Shown here: piece by piece, positions 1 through 8,755 of the stretch | Layout of the letters: each line of letters begins with the position of its first letter | Position numbering within the stretch: position 1 is the first letter of the stretch | Assembly: GCF_900240295.1 (NCBI RefSeq) | Contig: NZ_OEQB01000006.1 | Coordinates: 62,001-126,000 of the forward strand | Origin: Megasphaera vaginalis (ex Bordigoni et al. 2020) | Lineage (GTDB): Bacteria > Bacillota > Negativicutes > Veillonellales > Megasphaeraceae | Reading direction: 5' to 3' | DNA length: 64,000 bases | The notes under the pieces: model-generated | Databases searched by the model: none | What the model was told of the DNA's origin: nothing | The model's input: the letters and a program-made list of their open reading frames with translations, nothing else | Translations under genes and position numbers: made by a program

Positions 1-1
1 A

Positions 2-1198
2 ATGGAAGAGGCCGCCGAAAAAATGGAATTTGAGAAAGCCGCCATGTATCGCGATCAGGCGACGGCATTGAAGGTTATTCAATCCCAGCAGGATATCGTC
101 ACGCAAGGCGGGGATACGGATGTTATCGGGTTTGCCCGCTCGGCGGGACAGACTTGTGTGCAGATTTATACGATACGTGGCGGCAAGCTCATGGGACGGG
201 AAACGTTCAGTCTGGAAAACAGCCTGGATGAAACCGACGCCGCATTGACGGAAGCGATTTTGGACCAGTACTATGTTGCCGGCGTTTTTGTACCGAAGGA
301 AATCATCGTTCCCGCCGTCCGGGAACAGGCGGCTTACGAACATCGGCTGACCGGACAAAAGGGGCAGCATGTCACACTCGTCGTGCCGCAGCGGGGCATG
401 AAGCGAAGATTACTGGAAATGGCGGAGAACAATGCCGCTGTGCTGATGGAACAGCGGCGGCTTCAGTGGCAACACGACCTCGATAAGACGAGCGGCGCCG
501 TTGAAGCGTTGGCTCGCGCTCTTGATCTGCCGCAACTGCCGGAACGGATGGAGTGTTTTGATATTTCGCATATTCAGGGCAGCGAGACGGTGGCTTCCAT
601 GGTCGTCTTTGAAGGCGGCAGGCCGGCCAAAAGTGAATATCGCCGTTTTAAGCTGAAAACGGTGCAGGGAAAACCGGACGACTTCGCCGCTATGGCGGAG
701 ATCATGGCACGGCGTTACAGCGAAACGGATTGGCCCGAACCGGATCTGATCGTCATTGACGGCGGCAAGGGACAGCTGCATGCGGCCTTGCCGGTCATCC
801 GCGGCGCCGGTGCGGCGGCGCCTGTCATCAGTTTGGCCAAGCGGATTGAAGAGGTCTTTGTTGAAGGCCGTTCCGATGCGATTATCTTTGATCACCACAC
901 ACCGGAATTGCAGTTGCTTCAAGCTATCCGGGATGAAGCGCATCGTTTCGCCATTACCTATCACCGCAAACTGCGCGGCAAACGGAATCTCGTTTCCGTC
1001 CTGGATCACGTCGCCGGCATAGGGCCGAAACGGCGCAAGGCATTGTGGCAGGCTTTTGGGAGTCTTGACGAAATGAAAGCCGCTTCGCTCGAAGAATTGG
1101 CTGCCGTAGACGGCATGAATCGGCTTGCAGCGGAAAATGTGTATTACTTTTTTCGCCTCGGTACCGATGAGAAACGAAAAGCGACAAATCAAAAGTAA
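2..1198 (+). CDS. uvrC: UvrABC excinuclease subunit C, 3' part
   Basis: This is the C-terminal 398 residues of UvrC, the nuclease that makes both incisions in nucleotide excision repair. The protein is normally about 600 residues, so the GIY-YIG N-terminal nuclease lies off the left edge. The visible part opens with the UVR (UvrB-binding) motif rich in Glu/Lys (residues 1-20). It continues through the UvrC homology/RNase H-like domain (ECFDISHIQG near 180, VIDGGKGQL near 250) and ends in a tandem helix-hairpin-helix DNA-binding domain (AGIGPKRRKALW near 340). The reading frame is intact to a TAA stop. It is read in the same direction as the LPS genes, but an intergenic promoter separates them. 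Confidence 0.96.
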   Translation: MEEAAEKMEFEKAAMYRDQATALKVIQSQQDIVTQGGDTDVIGFARSAGQTCVQIYTIRGGKLMGRETFSLENSLDETDAALTEAILDQYYVAGVFVPKEIIVPAVREQAAYEHRLTGQKGQHVTLVVPQRGMKRRLLEMAENNAAVLMEQRRLQWQHDLDKTSGAVEALARALDLPQLPERMECFDISHIQGSETVASMVVFEGGRPAKSEYRRFKLKTVQGKPDDFAAMAEIMARRYSETDWPEPDLIVIDGGKGQLHAALPVIRGAGAAAPVISLAKRIEEVFVEGRSDAIIFDHHTPELQLLQAIRDEAHRFAITYHRKLRGKRNLVSVLDHVAGIGPKRRKALWQAFGSLDEMKAASLEELAAVDGMNRLAAENVYYFFRLGTDEKRKATNQK

Positions 1199-1201
1199 CG
1201 T

Positions 1202-1231
1202 TTGTCAAGGTAATGATAAATAAGGTATAAT
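1202..1231 (+). promoter_or_regulatory. sigma-A promoter for lpxC-fabZ
   Basis: A -35 box TTGTCA (1202-1207) lies 18 bp before a perfect -10 TATAAT (1226-1231). It sits in the short gap after uvrC, about 50 bp before the lpxC start, so the lipid A genes do not depend on uvrC transcription. Confidence 0.65.
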
Positions 1232-1281
1232 TAAAAAGTATAGCTAAATCTATTCCATAAACGGGGAAAGGAGGGATTTAC

Positions 1282-2130
1282 ATGTCTGGTTCAGTCCAAA
1301 CGACATTAGCTGATTCCGTTGCTTATGACGGCATCGGTCTTCATGCGGCGGCGGACGTGCATATGGTGCTGCGTCCTGCGGCGGCGGATACGGGCATTTG
1401 TTTCGTCCGTACCGACCTGCCCGGCAAGCCGTCTGTACCGGCACGGCTTGCCTGTGTAACGAACACGATGCGGGCGACGACCCTGGAACGGGGAGCGGCG
1501 AAGGTGTTTACAGTGGAACATCTCCTGTCGGCCTTGCAGGGATTGGGAATTGATAACTGCATCGTGGAAATGGATTCCGCCGAGCCGCCGGTCGGCGATG
1601 GCAGCAGCCGGGATTTCGTTGAGCTCATTCGACGGGCGGGCATTGCCTCCCTGACGGAGCCAAAACGGTACGCCGTCGTACGGCAGCAGCATATCATCCA
1701 GGAAGAGGACAAATTTGTCGCCGTTATTCCGTATGACGGATTTCGGATTACCTTTACATCTATCAATCCGCATCCCTTGCTGGGGCTCCAGTTTTTTGAC
1801 GCAGAAGTCACGGAAGAATCCTATATCAGGGAAATCGCCTTTGCCCGTACGATCGCATTCACGCAGGAATTGGAAATGCTCCGGAAAATGGGGCTCGGCA
1901 AAGGCGGCACAATTGAGAACGTCGTTGTGTACGATGCGACGACATGTCTCTCCCGCGTGCGCAGCGGCGATGAACTCGTGCGACATAAAGTATTGGATGT
2001 CATCGGCGATTTGGCGTTGCTCGGCAGACCGCTCAAAGGGCATGTCATTGCCGTCAAATCAAGTCATAAATTGAATAATTTGCTGGCGCAGGCCATTGAT
2101 GAAGAACTTGATCAGGAGGTATTGAAATGA
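1282..2130 (+). CDS. lpxC: UDP-3-O-acyl-N-acetylglucosamine deacetylase
   Basis: LpxC is the zinc deacetylase that makes the committed step of lipid A synthesis in the cytoplasm. The 282-residue protein keeps the zinc ligands His80 (in FTVEH), His235 and Asp239 (HKVLDVIGD), the general base Glu79, and the late catalytic His262 (SSHKLNN). The length is near the E. coli 305. A GGGGAAAGGAGG ribosome site precedes the ATG. The gene overlaps fabZ by 4 bp (ATGA), implying translational coupling. LpxC in a Firmicute is direct evidence of an LPS-bearing outer membrane. lpxD, often found beside lpxC in relatives, is not in this window. Confidence 0.97.
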   Translation: MSGSVQTTLADSVAYDGIGLHAAADVHMVLRPAAADTGICFVRTDLPGKPSVPARLACVTNTMRATTLERGAAKVFTVEHLLSALQGLGIDNCIVEMDSAEPPVGDGSSRDFVELIRRAGIASLTEPKRYAVVRQQHIIQEEDKFVAVIPYDGFRITFTSINPHPLLGLQFFDAEVTEESYIREIAFARTIAFTQELEMLRKMGLGKGGTIENVVVYDATTCLSRVRSGDELVRHKVLDVIGDLALLGRPLKGHVIAVKSSHKLNNLLAQAIDEELDQEVLK

Positions 2131-2573
2131 TTTTGGAAGTAACCGATATTATGGAAATTTTGCCGCATCGCTATCCCATGCTCTTAGTCGATCGGATCGT
2201 CGAATTGGAACCGATGAAATATGCCGTCGGCATCAAAAATGCGACTTTTAACGAGCTCTTCTTTCAAGGCCACTTTCCCGGCAAGCCCGTCATGCCCGGC
2301 GTCCTTCTGGCCGAAGCCATGGCGCAGGTCGGCGGCGTAGCCTTGCTGTATCCTGAAGAGAACCGCGGTCTCATCCCTTTCTTTACGGGGATCGACAAGT
2401 TGCGTTTCCGTCACCCCGTGCGGCCTGGCGACCAAGTCGTCATGCGTGCCGATATTGTTAAGATAAAGGGCATGATGGGAAAAGTCAAAGCGATAGGTAA
2501 GGTCGGCGATACGGTTTGTGCCGAAGGGGAATATCTTTTTGCGCTGATGCCTGGACAGGATTCGGAAGAATAG
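2127..2573 (+). CDS. fabZ: 3-hydroxyacyl-ACP dehydratase FabZ
   Basis: FabZ removes water from 3-hydroxyacyl-ACP in type II fatty acid elongation. It is a 148-residue hot-dog enzyme with the family start motif ([10 protein letters not shown], residues 14-23) and the catalytic His49 and Glu63 in [20 protein letters not shown]. It sits between lpxC and lpxA, as in many Gram-negatives. This links consumption of 3-hydroxyacyl-ACP for phospholipid (FabZ) to its use for lipid A (LpxA). There is an ATGA overlap with lpxC. Confidence 0.97.
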   Translation: MILEVTDIMEILPHRYPMLLVDRIVELEPMKYAVGIKNATFNELFFQGHFPGKPVMPGVLLAEAMAQVGGVALLYPEENRGLIPFFTGIDKLRFRHPVRPGDQVVMRADIVKIKGMMGKVKAIGKVGDTVCAEGEYLFALMPGQDSEE

Positions 2574-2753
2574 AAGTATTAAGCCGTATTTTTGTGAAAT
2601 TCGGCTGATCTTGACGTATATATGGGATAATAATCTGATTTTGCGATCTCCTGGCAGGTATAAATGAACAGCTTGCAGGGAGTATAAGTATATACGAAAT
2701 GGAAATTTTTGTTCTTTCCCATGGAAACAAAAAGTAAACGAGGAGTGACTTTA

Positions 2754-3560
2754 ATGACCGAGGAAAAGGAAAGCCTGGTGCAGTGCATACATCCGACGGC
2801 TGTTATCGATCCGCAGGCGGAAATCGGTCCGGGCGTCAAGATCGGACCTTATGCCGTTATCGGACCTCATGTGAAGATAGGCAGGGGTACGGAGATTATG
2901 GCCCATGTGACGATCGACGGCTGGACGACGATTGGTGAGGAGTGCCGCTTTTTTCCGTCGGCATCTATTGGCTCCGAGCCGCAGGATCTGAAATATCATG
3001 GCGAGAAAAGCTTTGTCATCATCGGGGACAGATCGGTATTTCGTGAGTTTGTGACGGTCAGCAGCGCGACCGGTGAAGGCGAAGAAACGCGGATCGGCAG
3101 CGACTGTCTCTTTCAGGCATGTACGCATATTGCGCATAACTGTAACGTCGGCAATCATGTCATCATGAGCAATTGCGCCGGTCTGGCAGGACACGTTATC
3201 GTCGAAGATCGTGTCGTAATCGGCGGTATGGCAGGCGTTCATCAGTTTGTCAAAGTAGGCCGCAATTGCATGATCGGCGGTTTGGCGAAAGTCGTTCAGG
3301 ATATTCCTCCTTTTGTCATTGCCGATGGGCAGCCGGCTCGTTGCATCGGCTTGAACAGCGTCGGCCTTTCCCGCGCCGGCATATCCGAAACGGTGCGGCG
3401 TGAATTGAAAAAAGCATTCCGCATTTTGTATCGTTCCGGGTTGAATCTGGGGCAAGCTATCACCGAGATGGAGCAGGAACTGGACAGTTATGAAGAGGTG
3501 GAGCATTTTCTGCGCTTTTTGCGCAATGCCGAACGAGGTATTTGCCGCGGCACAAAATGA
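2754..3560 (+). CDS. lpxA: UDP-N-acetylglucosamine acyltransferase
   Basis: LpxA transfers a 3-hydroxyacyl chain from ACP to UDP-GlcNAc, the first lipid A step. The 268-residue protein is a left-handed beta-helix built from hexapeptide repeats (IGPGVKIGPYAVIGPHVKIG near residue 25). The catalytic His is His128 in HIAHNC. Gly176, equivalent to E. coli Gly173 of the acyl-length ruler, would permit long (about C14) chains; that is inference. The frame extends 15 codons upstream, but ATG 2754 is chosen because AGGAG (2741-2745) lies 8 nt before it. A strong terminator follows, so lpxC-fabZ-lpxA forms its own unit. Confidence 0.96.
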   Translation: MTEEKESLVQCIHPTAVIDPQAEIGPGVKIGPYAVIGPHVKIGRGTEIMAHVTIDGWTTIGEECRFFPSASIGSEPQDLKYHGEKSFVIIGDRSVFREFVTVSSATGEGEETRIGSDCLFQACTHIAHNCNVGNHVIMSNCAGLAGHVIVEDRVVIGGMAGVHQFVKVGRNCMIGGLAKVVQDIPPFVIADGQPARCIGLNSVGLSRAGISETVRRELKKAFRILYRSGLNLGQAITEMEQELDSYEEVEHFLRFLRNAERGICRGTK

Positions 3561-3573
3561 GCGGAGCAGAAGG

Positions 3574-3606
3574 CTGGCAAGGCATTGTCTTGCCGGTCTT
3601 TTTTTG
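3574..3606 (+). terminator. Rho-independent terminator after lpxA
   Basis: An 8-bp stem (CTGGCAAG with CTTGCCGG, one G-U pair) and a 7-nt loop are followed directly by a run of T (3599-3605). It ends the lpxC-fabZ-lpxA unit and lies just upstream of the lpxI promoter. Confidence 0.8.
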
Positions 3607-3625
3607 CTAAGGAAGGTTGCCGATA

Positions 3626-3654
3626 CTGACAGATACGCAGTTTTTTTGTATAAT
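3626..3654 (+). promoter_or_regulatory. sigma-A promoter for the lpxI-to-lptF operon
   Basis: CTGACA (3626-3631) is separated by exactly 17 bp from TATAAT (3649-3654), which also has an extended -10 TG. This near-consensus promoter sits 40 bp before lpxI and, with the terminator behind it, should drive the whole 13-kb LPS run. Confidence 0.8.
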
Positions 3655-3693
3655 GTAAAAGTAAATGCAAACTTTATTACATAAGGTGATAAA

Positions 3694-4506
3694 ATGGAAA
3701 AGCTCGGTCTTTTAGCCGGTATCGGCAACCTTCCCGTCGAATTTATGCGCGCAGCCCAGACGACGGGGCATGAAGTAGTCGTCATTGCCGTTGTCGAAGG
3801 GACGGCGCCGGAACTGGAAAGGGAAGCGAATATATATTATAAGATCAATGTGGCCAAATTGGACAAGATCATTAAGACCATGAAAGGCGAAGGCGTTTCC
3901 AAAGTCACGATGATCGGCAAGGTGACGAAGGAAATACTGTTCCGAGGTCTGAAATTTCCCGATTTTCGGGCGATCAAATTATTGGCGGCTCTGCACAATC
4001 GCAAGGACGATACGATTATGTTGGCCATTGTTGATGAACTGGCCAAAGACGGGATTGAAATCGTCGATCAGACGGCCTATCTGAAACCGTTGTTGCCGCC
4101 GGTCGGAGTATTGACGAAACGCCGGCCGACAGCCGAAGAAGCTGAAGATATCCGTTTCGGCTTTGCGGCGGCTAAAGCTATCGGCGGACTCGATATCGGT
4201 CAGACCGTCGTCGTTAAGCAGAAGGCCGTTATGGCTGTCGAGGCGATTGAAGGGACTGACGCCTGCATCCGCCGCGGCGGCGAACTGGGACGAGGCAGAG
4301 CCGTCGTCGTCAAAGTCGCCAAGCCGAATCAGGACTGGCGTTTCGATGTGCCGGCTGTCGGCAGGACGACATTGCAGTCAATGTTGGAAAGCGGTTGTAC
4401 CGTTTTGGCAATGGAGGCGGGGCGAACTCTTTTCGTCGAACAGGAAGCGGTGCTGTCTCTGGCGAATGAAAAAGGCGTCTGCATCTGTGCCGTCGACGGG
4501 ACGTAG
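3694..4506 (+). CDS. lpxI: UDP-2,3-diacylglucosamine pyrophosphatase LpxI
   Basis: A 270-residue DUF1009 protein. The family hydrolyses UDP-2,3-diacyl-GlcN to lipid X plus UMP, replacing LpxH in many bacteria. Seen: the N-terminal glycine-rich segment (GLLAGIGNLPVEF), the central KVTKEILFRG and LKPLLPPVGVLT stretches, and the C-terminal family block (VVKVAKPNQDWRFDVPAVG). It lies immediately upstream of lpxB, which uses its product, with an 11-bp gap. No LpxH-type phosphoesterase is seen in the window, so LpxI is probably the only enzyme for this step here. Confidence 0.95.
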   Translation: MEKLGLLAGIGNLPVEFMRAAQTTGHEVVVIAVVEGTAPELEREANIYYKINVAKLDKIIKTMKGEGVSKVTMIGKVTKEILFRGLKFPDFRAIKLLAALHNRKDDTIMLAIVDELAKDGIEIVDQTAYLKPLLPPVGVLTKRRPTAEEAEDIRFGFAAAKAIGGLDIGQTVVVKQKAVMAVEAIEGTDACIRRGGELGRGRAVVVKVAKPNQDWRFDVPAVGRTTLQSMLESGCTVLAMEAGRTLFVEQEAVLSLANEKGVCICAVDGT

Positions 4507-4517
4507 GAGCGGCGCAG

Positions 4518-5669
4518 ATGAAAATTATGCTCTCTGCCGGAGAAGCTTCCGGCGATCTTCATGGCGCCAATCTGGCCAGCGCTTTAAAAAAACTGGAGCC
4601 GTCGGTTGAATTGATCGGCATGGGCGGCAGTCAGATGGCTGCGGCCGGTGTCGATATCCGTTACGATATCAAGAATCTCGGTTTTATCGGTATCGGTGAA
4701 ATTATCAAAAAAATCCCCTTTTTCTTTCGGCTCCGTTCCTTCCTCGTCAAATTGATGGCGGAAGAAAGACCGGATGCCTTGGTCTGTATCGATTATCCCG
4801 GTTTTAACATGCGCCTGATCAAGAAGGCGAAAGCCGCCGGTATACCGGTCATTTATTACATCTTACCGACGATTTGGGCCTGGCAGAAGGGCCGCGGACC
4901 CGTTATTGCCAAATATACGGATCTGGCCGTATCCCTTTTTCCTTTTGAAGCGGATCTGTATCGGGCCATCGGAGCCAACGTTATCTATACGGGGCATCCG
5001 CTTTTAGACACCGTCCGCCCTGCGCTGACAAAAGCGGCGTCTTATGCGTATTTCGGTCTTTCTGCGGACAAGCCCGTCGTTCTCCTCATGCCGGGCAGCC
5101 GGATGCAGGAGGTGACTGGGCTGTTGCCGACGATGTTGGAAGGAGCGAAGCTGATCGCCGAAGCTGTCCCGGAGGTCCAGTTTATCATGCCGCGGGCTTC
5201 GACGATTGACGGCGGTATTTTGCGGGACCTCGTTGCGGCGAGCGGTCTGGCGGTACATATCGGAGAGGATCATACGTATGACATGATGCAGATCAGTAGC
5301 GCCGCTGTCGTGGCTTCCGGAACGGCAACCTTGGAGACGGCCTTGATGGCAGTGCCGACGTTGTTGGTTTACCGGATCGGAGCCTTGTCATATGCCTTGT
5401 CCAAGATACTGGTGCACATCGAAAGTATCGGTTTGCCCAATATTATTATGGGCCGCCGCATTATACCGGAGCTCTGGCAGGACGAAGTGACCGGTGAGAA
5501 TATTGCCGCCGCCGTCGTTCCGCTATTGCAGCATGAGACGCAGCGGCAGACTGCCGTCAAGGCTTTGGCCGCAGTCAGAGCGGAAATGGGGGAAGGCGGC
5601 TCGATGGAACGAACTGCTGCCGCCATTTTACGATTCATAAAGGAGAAATCTCTGGATGGAACAATATAA
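4518..5669 (+). CDS. lpxB: lipid-A-disaccharide synthase
   Basis: LpxB (383 residues, family about 380) is a GT19 glycosyltransferase that condenses lipid X with UDP-diacylglucosamine at the inner membrane. Seen: the N-terminal signature SAGEASGDLHGANL (residues 6-19), the central GFIGIGEIIKKIP and YYILPTIWAW segments, and the nucleotide-binding LLMPGSR loop followed by the SGTATLETALM block. It overlaps msbA by 14 bp. The preceding GGAGCGGCG is a weak ribosome site, consistent with coupling to lpxI. Confidence 0.96.
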   Translation: MKIMLSAGEASGDLHGANLASALKKLEPSVELIGMGGSQMAAAGVDIRYDIKNLGFIGIGEIIKKIPFFFRLRSFLVKLMAEERPDALVCIDYPGFNMRLIKKAKAAGIPVIYYILPTIWAWQKGRGPVIAKYTDLAVSLFPFEADLYRAIGANVIYTGHPLLDTVRPALTKAASYAYFGLSADKPVVLLMPGSRMQEVTGLLPTMLEGAKLIAEAVPEVQFIMPRASTIDGGILRDLVAASGLAVHIGEDHTYDMMQISSAAVVASGTATLETALMAVPTLLVYRIGALSYALSKILVHIESIGLPNIIMGRRIIPELWQDEVTGENIAAAVVPLLQHETQRQTAVKALAAVRAEMGEGGSMERTAAAILRFIKEKSLDGTI

Positions 5670-7413
5670 CAGCTGGCAAAGCTACAAAAGGCTGTTGGCC
5701 TTTGTTAAACCATATACCAAACGGCTGACTATCGCCGTTGTCTGTATGGCTTTTTCCGGCTTGAGCAACGTCGTCGTGCCGTGGCTGATCAAGGATGTTA
5801 TTGACAAGGTCCTGGCAAACAAAGATGTATATACGCTGAACCTGATCGTCATCGGTATTTTGATTCTTTTTTTCCTGCGCGGTTTCTTCTATTTCGGACA
5901 GCGGTATTTAATGAGCTATGTCGGGCAGAAAATTGTCAATGATATCCGCGAAAAACTGTACCGTCACCTGCAAACCCTGTCGTTATCCTACTATGACAGG
6001 CGCAAGACGGGCGATATCATGAGCAATTTGACGAATGATGTCACGGCGCTGCAGACGGCGATTGCCGGGAATTTGATCTCTTTCGTTCAGGAAGCAGTCA
6101 TTCTCATCGGCTCGCTGATCTCCATGGTTTATTTGTACTGGAAGTTGACACTGCTGACCTTGGTCATTGTTCCCCTCGTCGTCGTGACGATCAATTTTTT
6201 CGGCGGCCGTCTGCGCCGGGCTGGCCACGAGGTGCAGGGCAAGATGGCGGATATTACGTCGCTGTTGGAAGAAGCGATTTCGGGCATTCGGATTATCCGC
6301 TCCTTCAATCGTGAAGATTTTGAGATCAGGCGTTTTATGGTGCAGAATGACAATAATTTCTGGGCCCTGATGAAAACGACGAAGCTGACTTCCATGCTGA
6401 CACCGTTCATCCAATTTTTTGCCGCCATTGCCGTCACCGGTATCATCTGGTACGGCGGCATGAGCGTTATTGAAGGGAAAATGACGGCAGGCGCGTTGAT
6501 TGCTTTTTTGATTTATGCCATTAATTTAGCGAATCCGGTGCGGCGAATCAGTGAGATTTACGGTGATATCCAGAAATCCCTGGCAGCTGCCGACAGAGTC
6601 TTTGCAACGTTGGATACGACTGCCGACGTCAAGGAGAAGGAAAATGCCGTCACGCTGGCAACTGTACAGGGGCGAATCGAGTTCGATTGCGTATCTTTCG
6701 CTTATGATCAGGAGCACTTGGCGCTGAATCATTTCGATCTGTCCGTCGCACCGGGTGAAGTGGTTGCCCTGGTCGGGCCCAGCGGCGCCGGCAAGTCGAC
6801 GGTAGCCAATTTGCTGCCGCGCTTTTATGATGTCACGGCCGGAGCCTTGCGGATCGACGGTATCGACGTCAGAGACGTCACGTTTTCATCGCTGCGCAAT
6901 CAGATTGGTCTGGTGCCGCAGGAGACGATGCTTTTCAACGCCACGATACGGGAAAACATCCTTTACGGACGGCTTGACGCTGCCGCTGCGGAGGTCGTCG
7001 CCGCGGCAAAAGCTGCTAATGCGCATGAGTTCATTATGGAGTTGCCCGGCGGTTATGACGCCGTTGTCGGCGACCGCGGCAGCGCTCTTTCCGGCGGCCA
7101 GCGGCAGCGTATCGCTATTGCCAGAGCCATTTTAAAGAATCCGCGGATCCTGATTCTGGACGAAGCGACGTCGGCGCTAGATACGGAAAGCGAAAAAATC
7201 GTTCAGGCAGCTTTAGATCGACTGATGCAAGGGCGTACAGCCGTTGTCATCGCGCATCGCCTGAGTACGGTTCGCAATGCCGACAAAATTGTCGTTATCG
7301 ATCATGGCCGTATTGCGGAAATGGGAACGCATGATGATTTGCTGGCGCGGCAAGGGCTGTACGCCAGCCTGTATGCCGTCCAGTTCAACAAAAGTACAGA
7401 GGAAGCAGTATGA
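5656..7413 (+). CDS. msbA: lipid A-core flippase, ABC exporter
   Basis: A 585-residue half-transporter with six predicted membrane helices (residues 20-310) followed by an ABC ATPase. The ATPase has Walker A GPSGAGKST (near 374), Q-loop VPQETMLFN, signature LSGGQRQR (near 480), Walker B ILILDEATSALD and the switch His in IAHRLST. Position between lpxB and waaA supports MsbA, which flips lipid A-core to the periplasmic leaflet. Exporters of the MsbA, LmrA and BmrA type look alike, so the context carries the specific call. It overlaps waaA by 4 bp. Confidence 0.9.
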   Translation: MEQYNSWQSYKRLLAFVKPYTKRLTIAVVCMAFSGLSNVVVPWLIKDVIDKVLANKDVYTLNLIVIGILILFFLRGFFYFGQRYLMSYVGQKIVNDIREKLYRHLQTLSLSYYDRRKTGDIMSNLTNDVTALQTAIAGNLISFVQEAVILIGSLISMVYLYWKLTLLTLVIVPLVVVTINFFGGRLRRAGHEVQGKMADITSLLEEAISGIRIIRSFNREDFEIRRFMVQNDNNFWALMKTTKLTSMLTPFIQFFAAIAVTGIIWYGGMSVIEGKMTAGALIAFLIYAINLANPVRRISEIYGDIQKSLAAADRVFATLDTTADVKEKENAVTLATVQGRIEFDCVSFAYDQEHLALNHFDLSVAPGEVVALVGPSGAGKSTVANLLPRFYDVTAGALRIDGIDVRDVTFSSLRNQIGLVPQETMLFNATIRENILYGRLDAAAAEVVAAAKAANAHEFIMELPGGYDAVVGDRGSALSGGQRQRIAIARAILKNPRILILDEATSALDTESEKIVQAALDRLMQGRTAVVIAHRLSTVRNADKIVVIDHGRIAEMGTHDDLLARQGLYASLYAVQFNKSTEEAV

Positions 7414-8750
7414 TATCTAATTTGAAAGCAAAGTCTCTTTACTGGCTTTATAATATGCTGTTGGTCATGTATTGGGCCTCGTTGATACCGGTACTGATTT
7501 ACAGACTGGTCAAGGAAGAAGGCTTTTATCAGCGTATTAAACAGAGCATCGGTTATTTGCCCGCCGATTTGAAACAGAAAATCGCCAATCGTCAGGCGAT
7601 CTGGATTCATGCGGCTTCTGTCGGCGAGATAGTGGCTGCCAGCCCGATTGTCCGGGAGATCCGGCGCGATCACCCGGAGGAGATTCTCATCGTATCCGTC
7701 GTTACGGCGACGGGGTTCCGCATGGCACACCAAATCATAGACAGCGCTGACGGGATTTTGTACTTTCCTCTCGATTTGCCGTATTTTACCAACAGAATAT
7801 TGAATATCGTCAAACCGAAGGTTATCGTTTTGGTGGAGACGGAGATATGGCCCAATTTTCTGCGCATTGCGGCGCACAAGCATATTCCCGTCATGATGAT
7901 GAACGGCCGCATCAGCGTGCGGAGCGCCAAACGATATCGCATCATCACGTTTTTTACGCGCCGTGTTTTGTCTACGATCCGCGTTTTTTGCATGCAGAGC
8001 CGGATCGATGCCGACTATATCATTTCTATCGGCGCGGCGGCGGAAAAGGTTGTTATCACGGGGAATACGAAATATGATCAGACCTACGGTATTGTGACGG
8101 CAGAAGAAAAGAAAAAACTGTTGCGCGAATTCGGGTTTCCCGACAACCCGTATCCGATCATGATTGCCGGTAGTACGCACAAAGGAGAGAACGGCGCTGT
8201 ATACAAAGCTTTCAGCCGCGTGCGCGAGAATTTCCCTGAAGCGCGCCTGATTATTGCGCCGCGGTACGTATATCAGGCCGATATCATCCATGATGAAGGA
8301 TTGCGGTATGGTATTTCCATGGCCAAGCGGAGCGATATGCAGAAGGGAAAGCTTCCGTCCGGACCGTATGACGGTATCCTGCTCGATACGATCGGCGAGT
8401 TGGGACGTGTGTACAGTTTAGGCGATCTGATTTTTGTCGGCGGCAGCCTGGTTCGTGTCGGCGGTCATAATATTCTGGAACCGGCAGCGCACGGCAAACC
8501 GATCGTCGTCGGTCCGAATATGTTCAATTTTGTTGAAATATTCGAACTGTTGAGCAGTCGCGGCGCCTGTGTCATGGTGCAGAATGAAACGGAATTTATC
8601 GCAACCTGTCTCGATATCCTGACTGACAGGTTGCGGGCTGACCGGATGAAGGCCAGCTGTCTCTCCGTCGTCAGGGAGAATCAAGGTGCGACGGCTCGCA
8701 ATTTACAAGAGCTACAACGGTTGTTAAGTGATCTGCAATTGTGGAGATGA
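7410..8750 (+). CDS. waaA: 3-deoxy-D-manno-octulosonic acid transferase
   Basis: WaaA (KdtA) adds Kdo from CMP-Kdo to the lipid A precursor. The 446-residue GT30 protein starts with one membrane anchor (residues 10-32). It then carries the family signature WIHAASVGE (near 65), where the Glu is the catalytic base, and the C-terminal donor-site region GGSLVRVGGHNILEPAAHGKP. Whether it adds one, two or more Kdo units cannot be read from sequence. It overlaps msbA by ATGA and is followed closely by lpxK. Confidence 0.96.
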   Translation: MISNLKAKSLYWLYNMLLVMYWASLIPVLIYRLVKEEGFYQRIKQSIGYLPADLKQKIANRQAIWIHAASVGEIVAASPIVREIRRDHPEEILIVSVVTATGFRMAHQIIDSADGILYFPLDLPYFTNRILNIVKPKVIVLVETEIWPNFLRIAAHKHIPVMMMNGRISVRSAKRYRIITFFTRRVLSTIRVFCMQSRIDADYIISIGAAAEKVVITGNTKYDQTYGIVTAEEKKKLLREFGFPDNPYPIMIAGSTHKGENGAVYKAFSRVRENFPEARLIIAPRYVYQADIIHDEGLRYGISMAKRSDMQKGKLPSGPYDGILLDTIGELGRVYSLGDLIFVGGSLVRVGGHNILEPAAHGKPIVVGPNMFNFVEIFELLSSRGACVMVQNETEFIATCLDILTDRLRADRMKASCLSVVRENQGATARNLQELQRLLSDLQLWR

Positions 8751-8755
8751 AAAAA

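Noticed and set aside
2751-3785. Long open frame antisense to lpxA
   Set aside because: It has no ribosome site or recognisable protein and mirrors the codon bias of lpxA; treated as a shadow.
7302-8291. Open frame of 329 codons antisense to waaA
   Set aside because: Composition (His/Arg/Asn-rich, no domain) is that of an antisense shadow over a certain gene.
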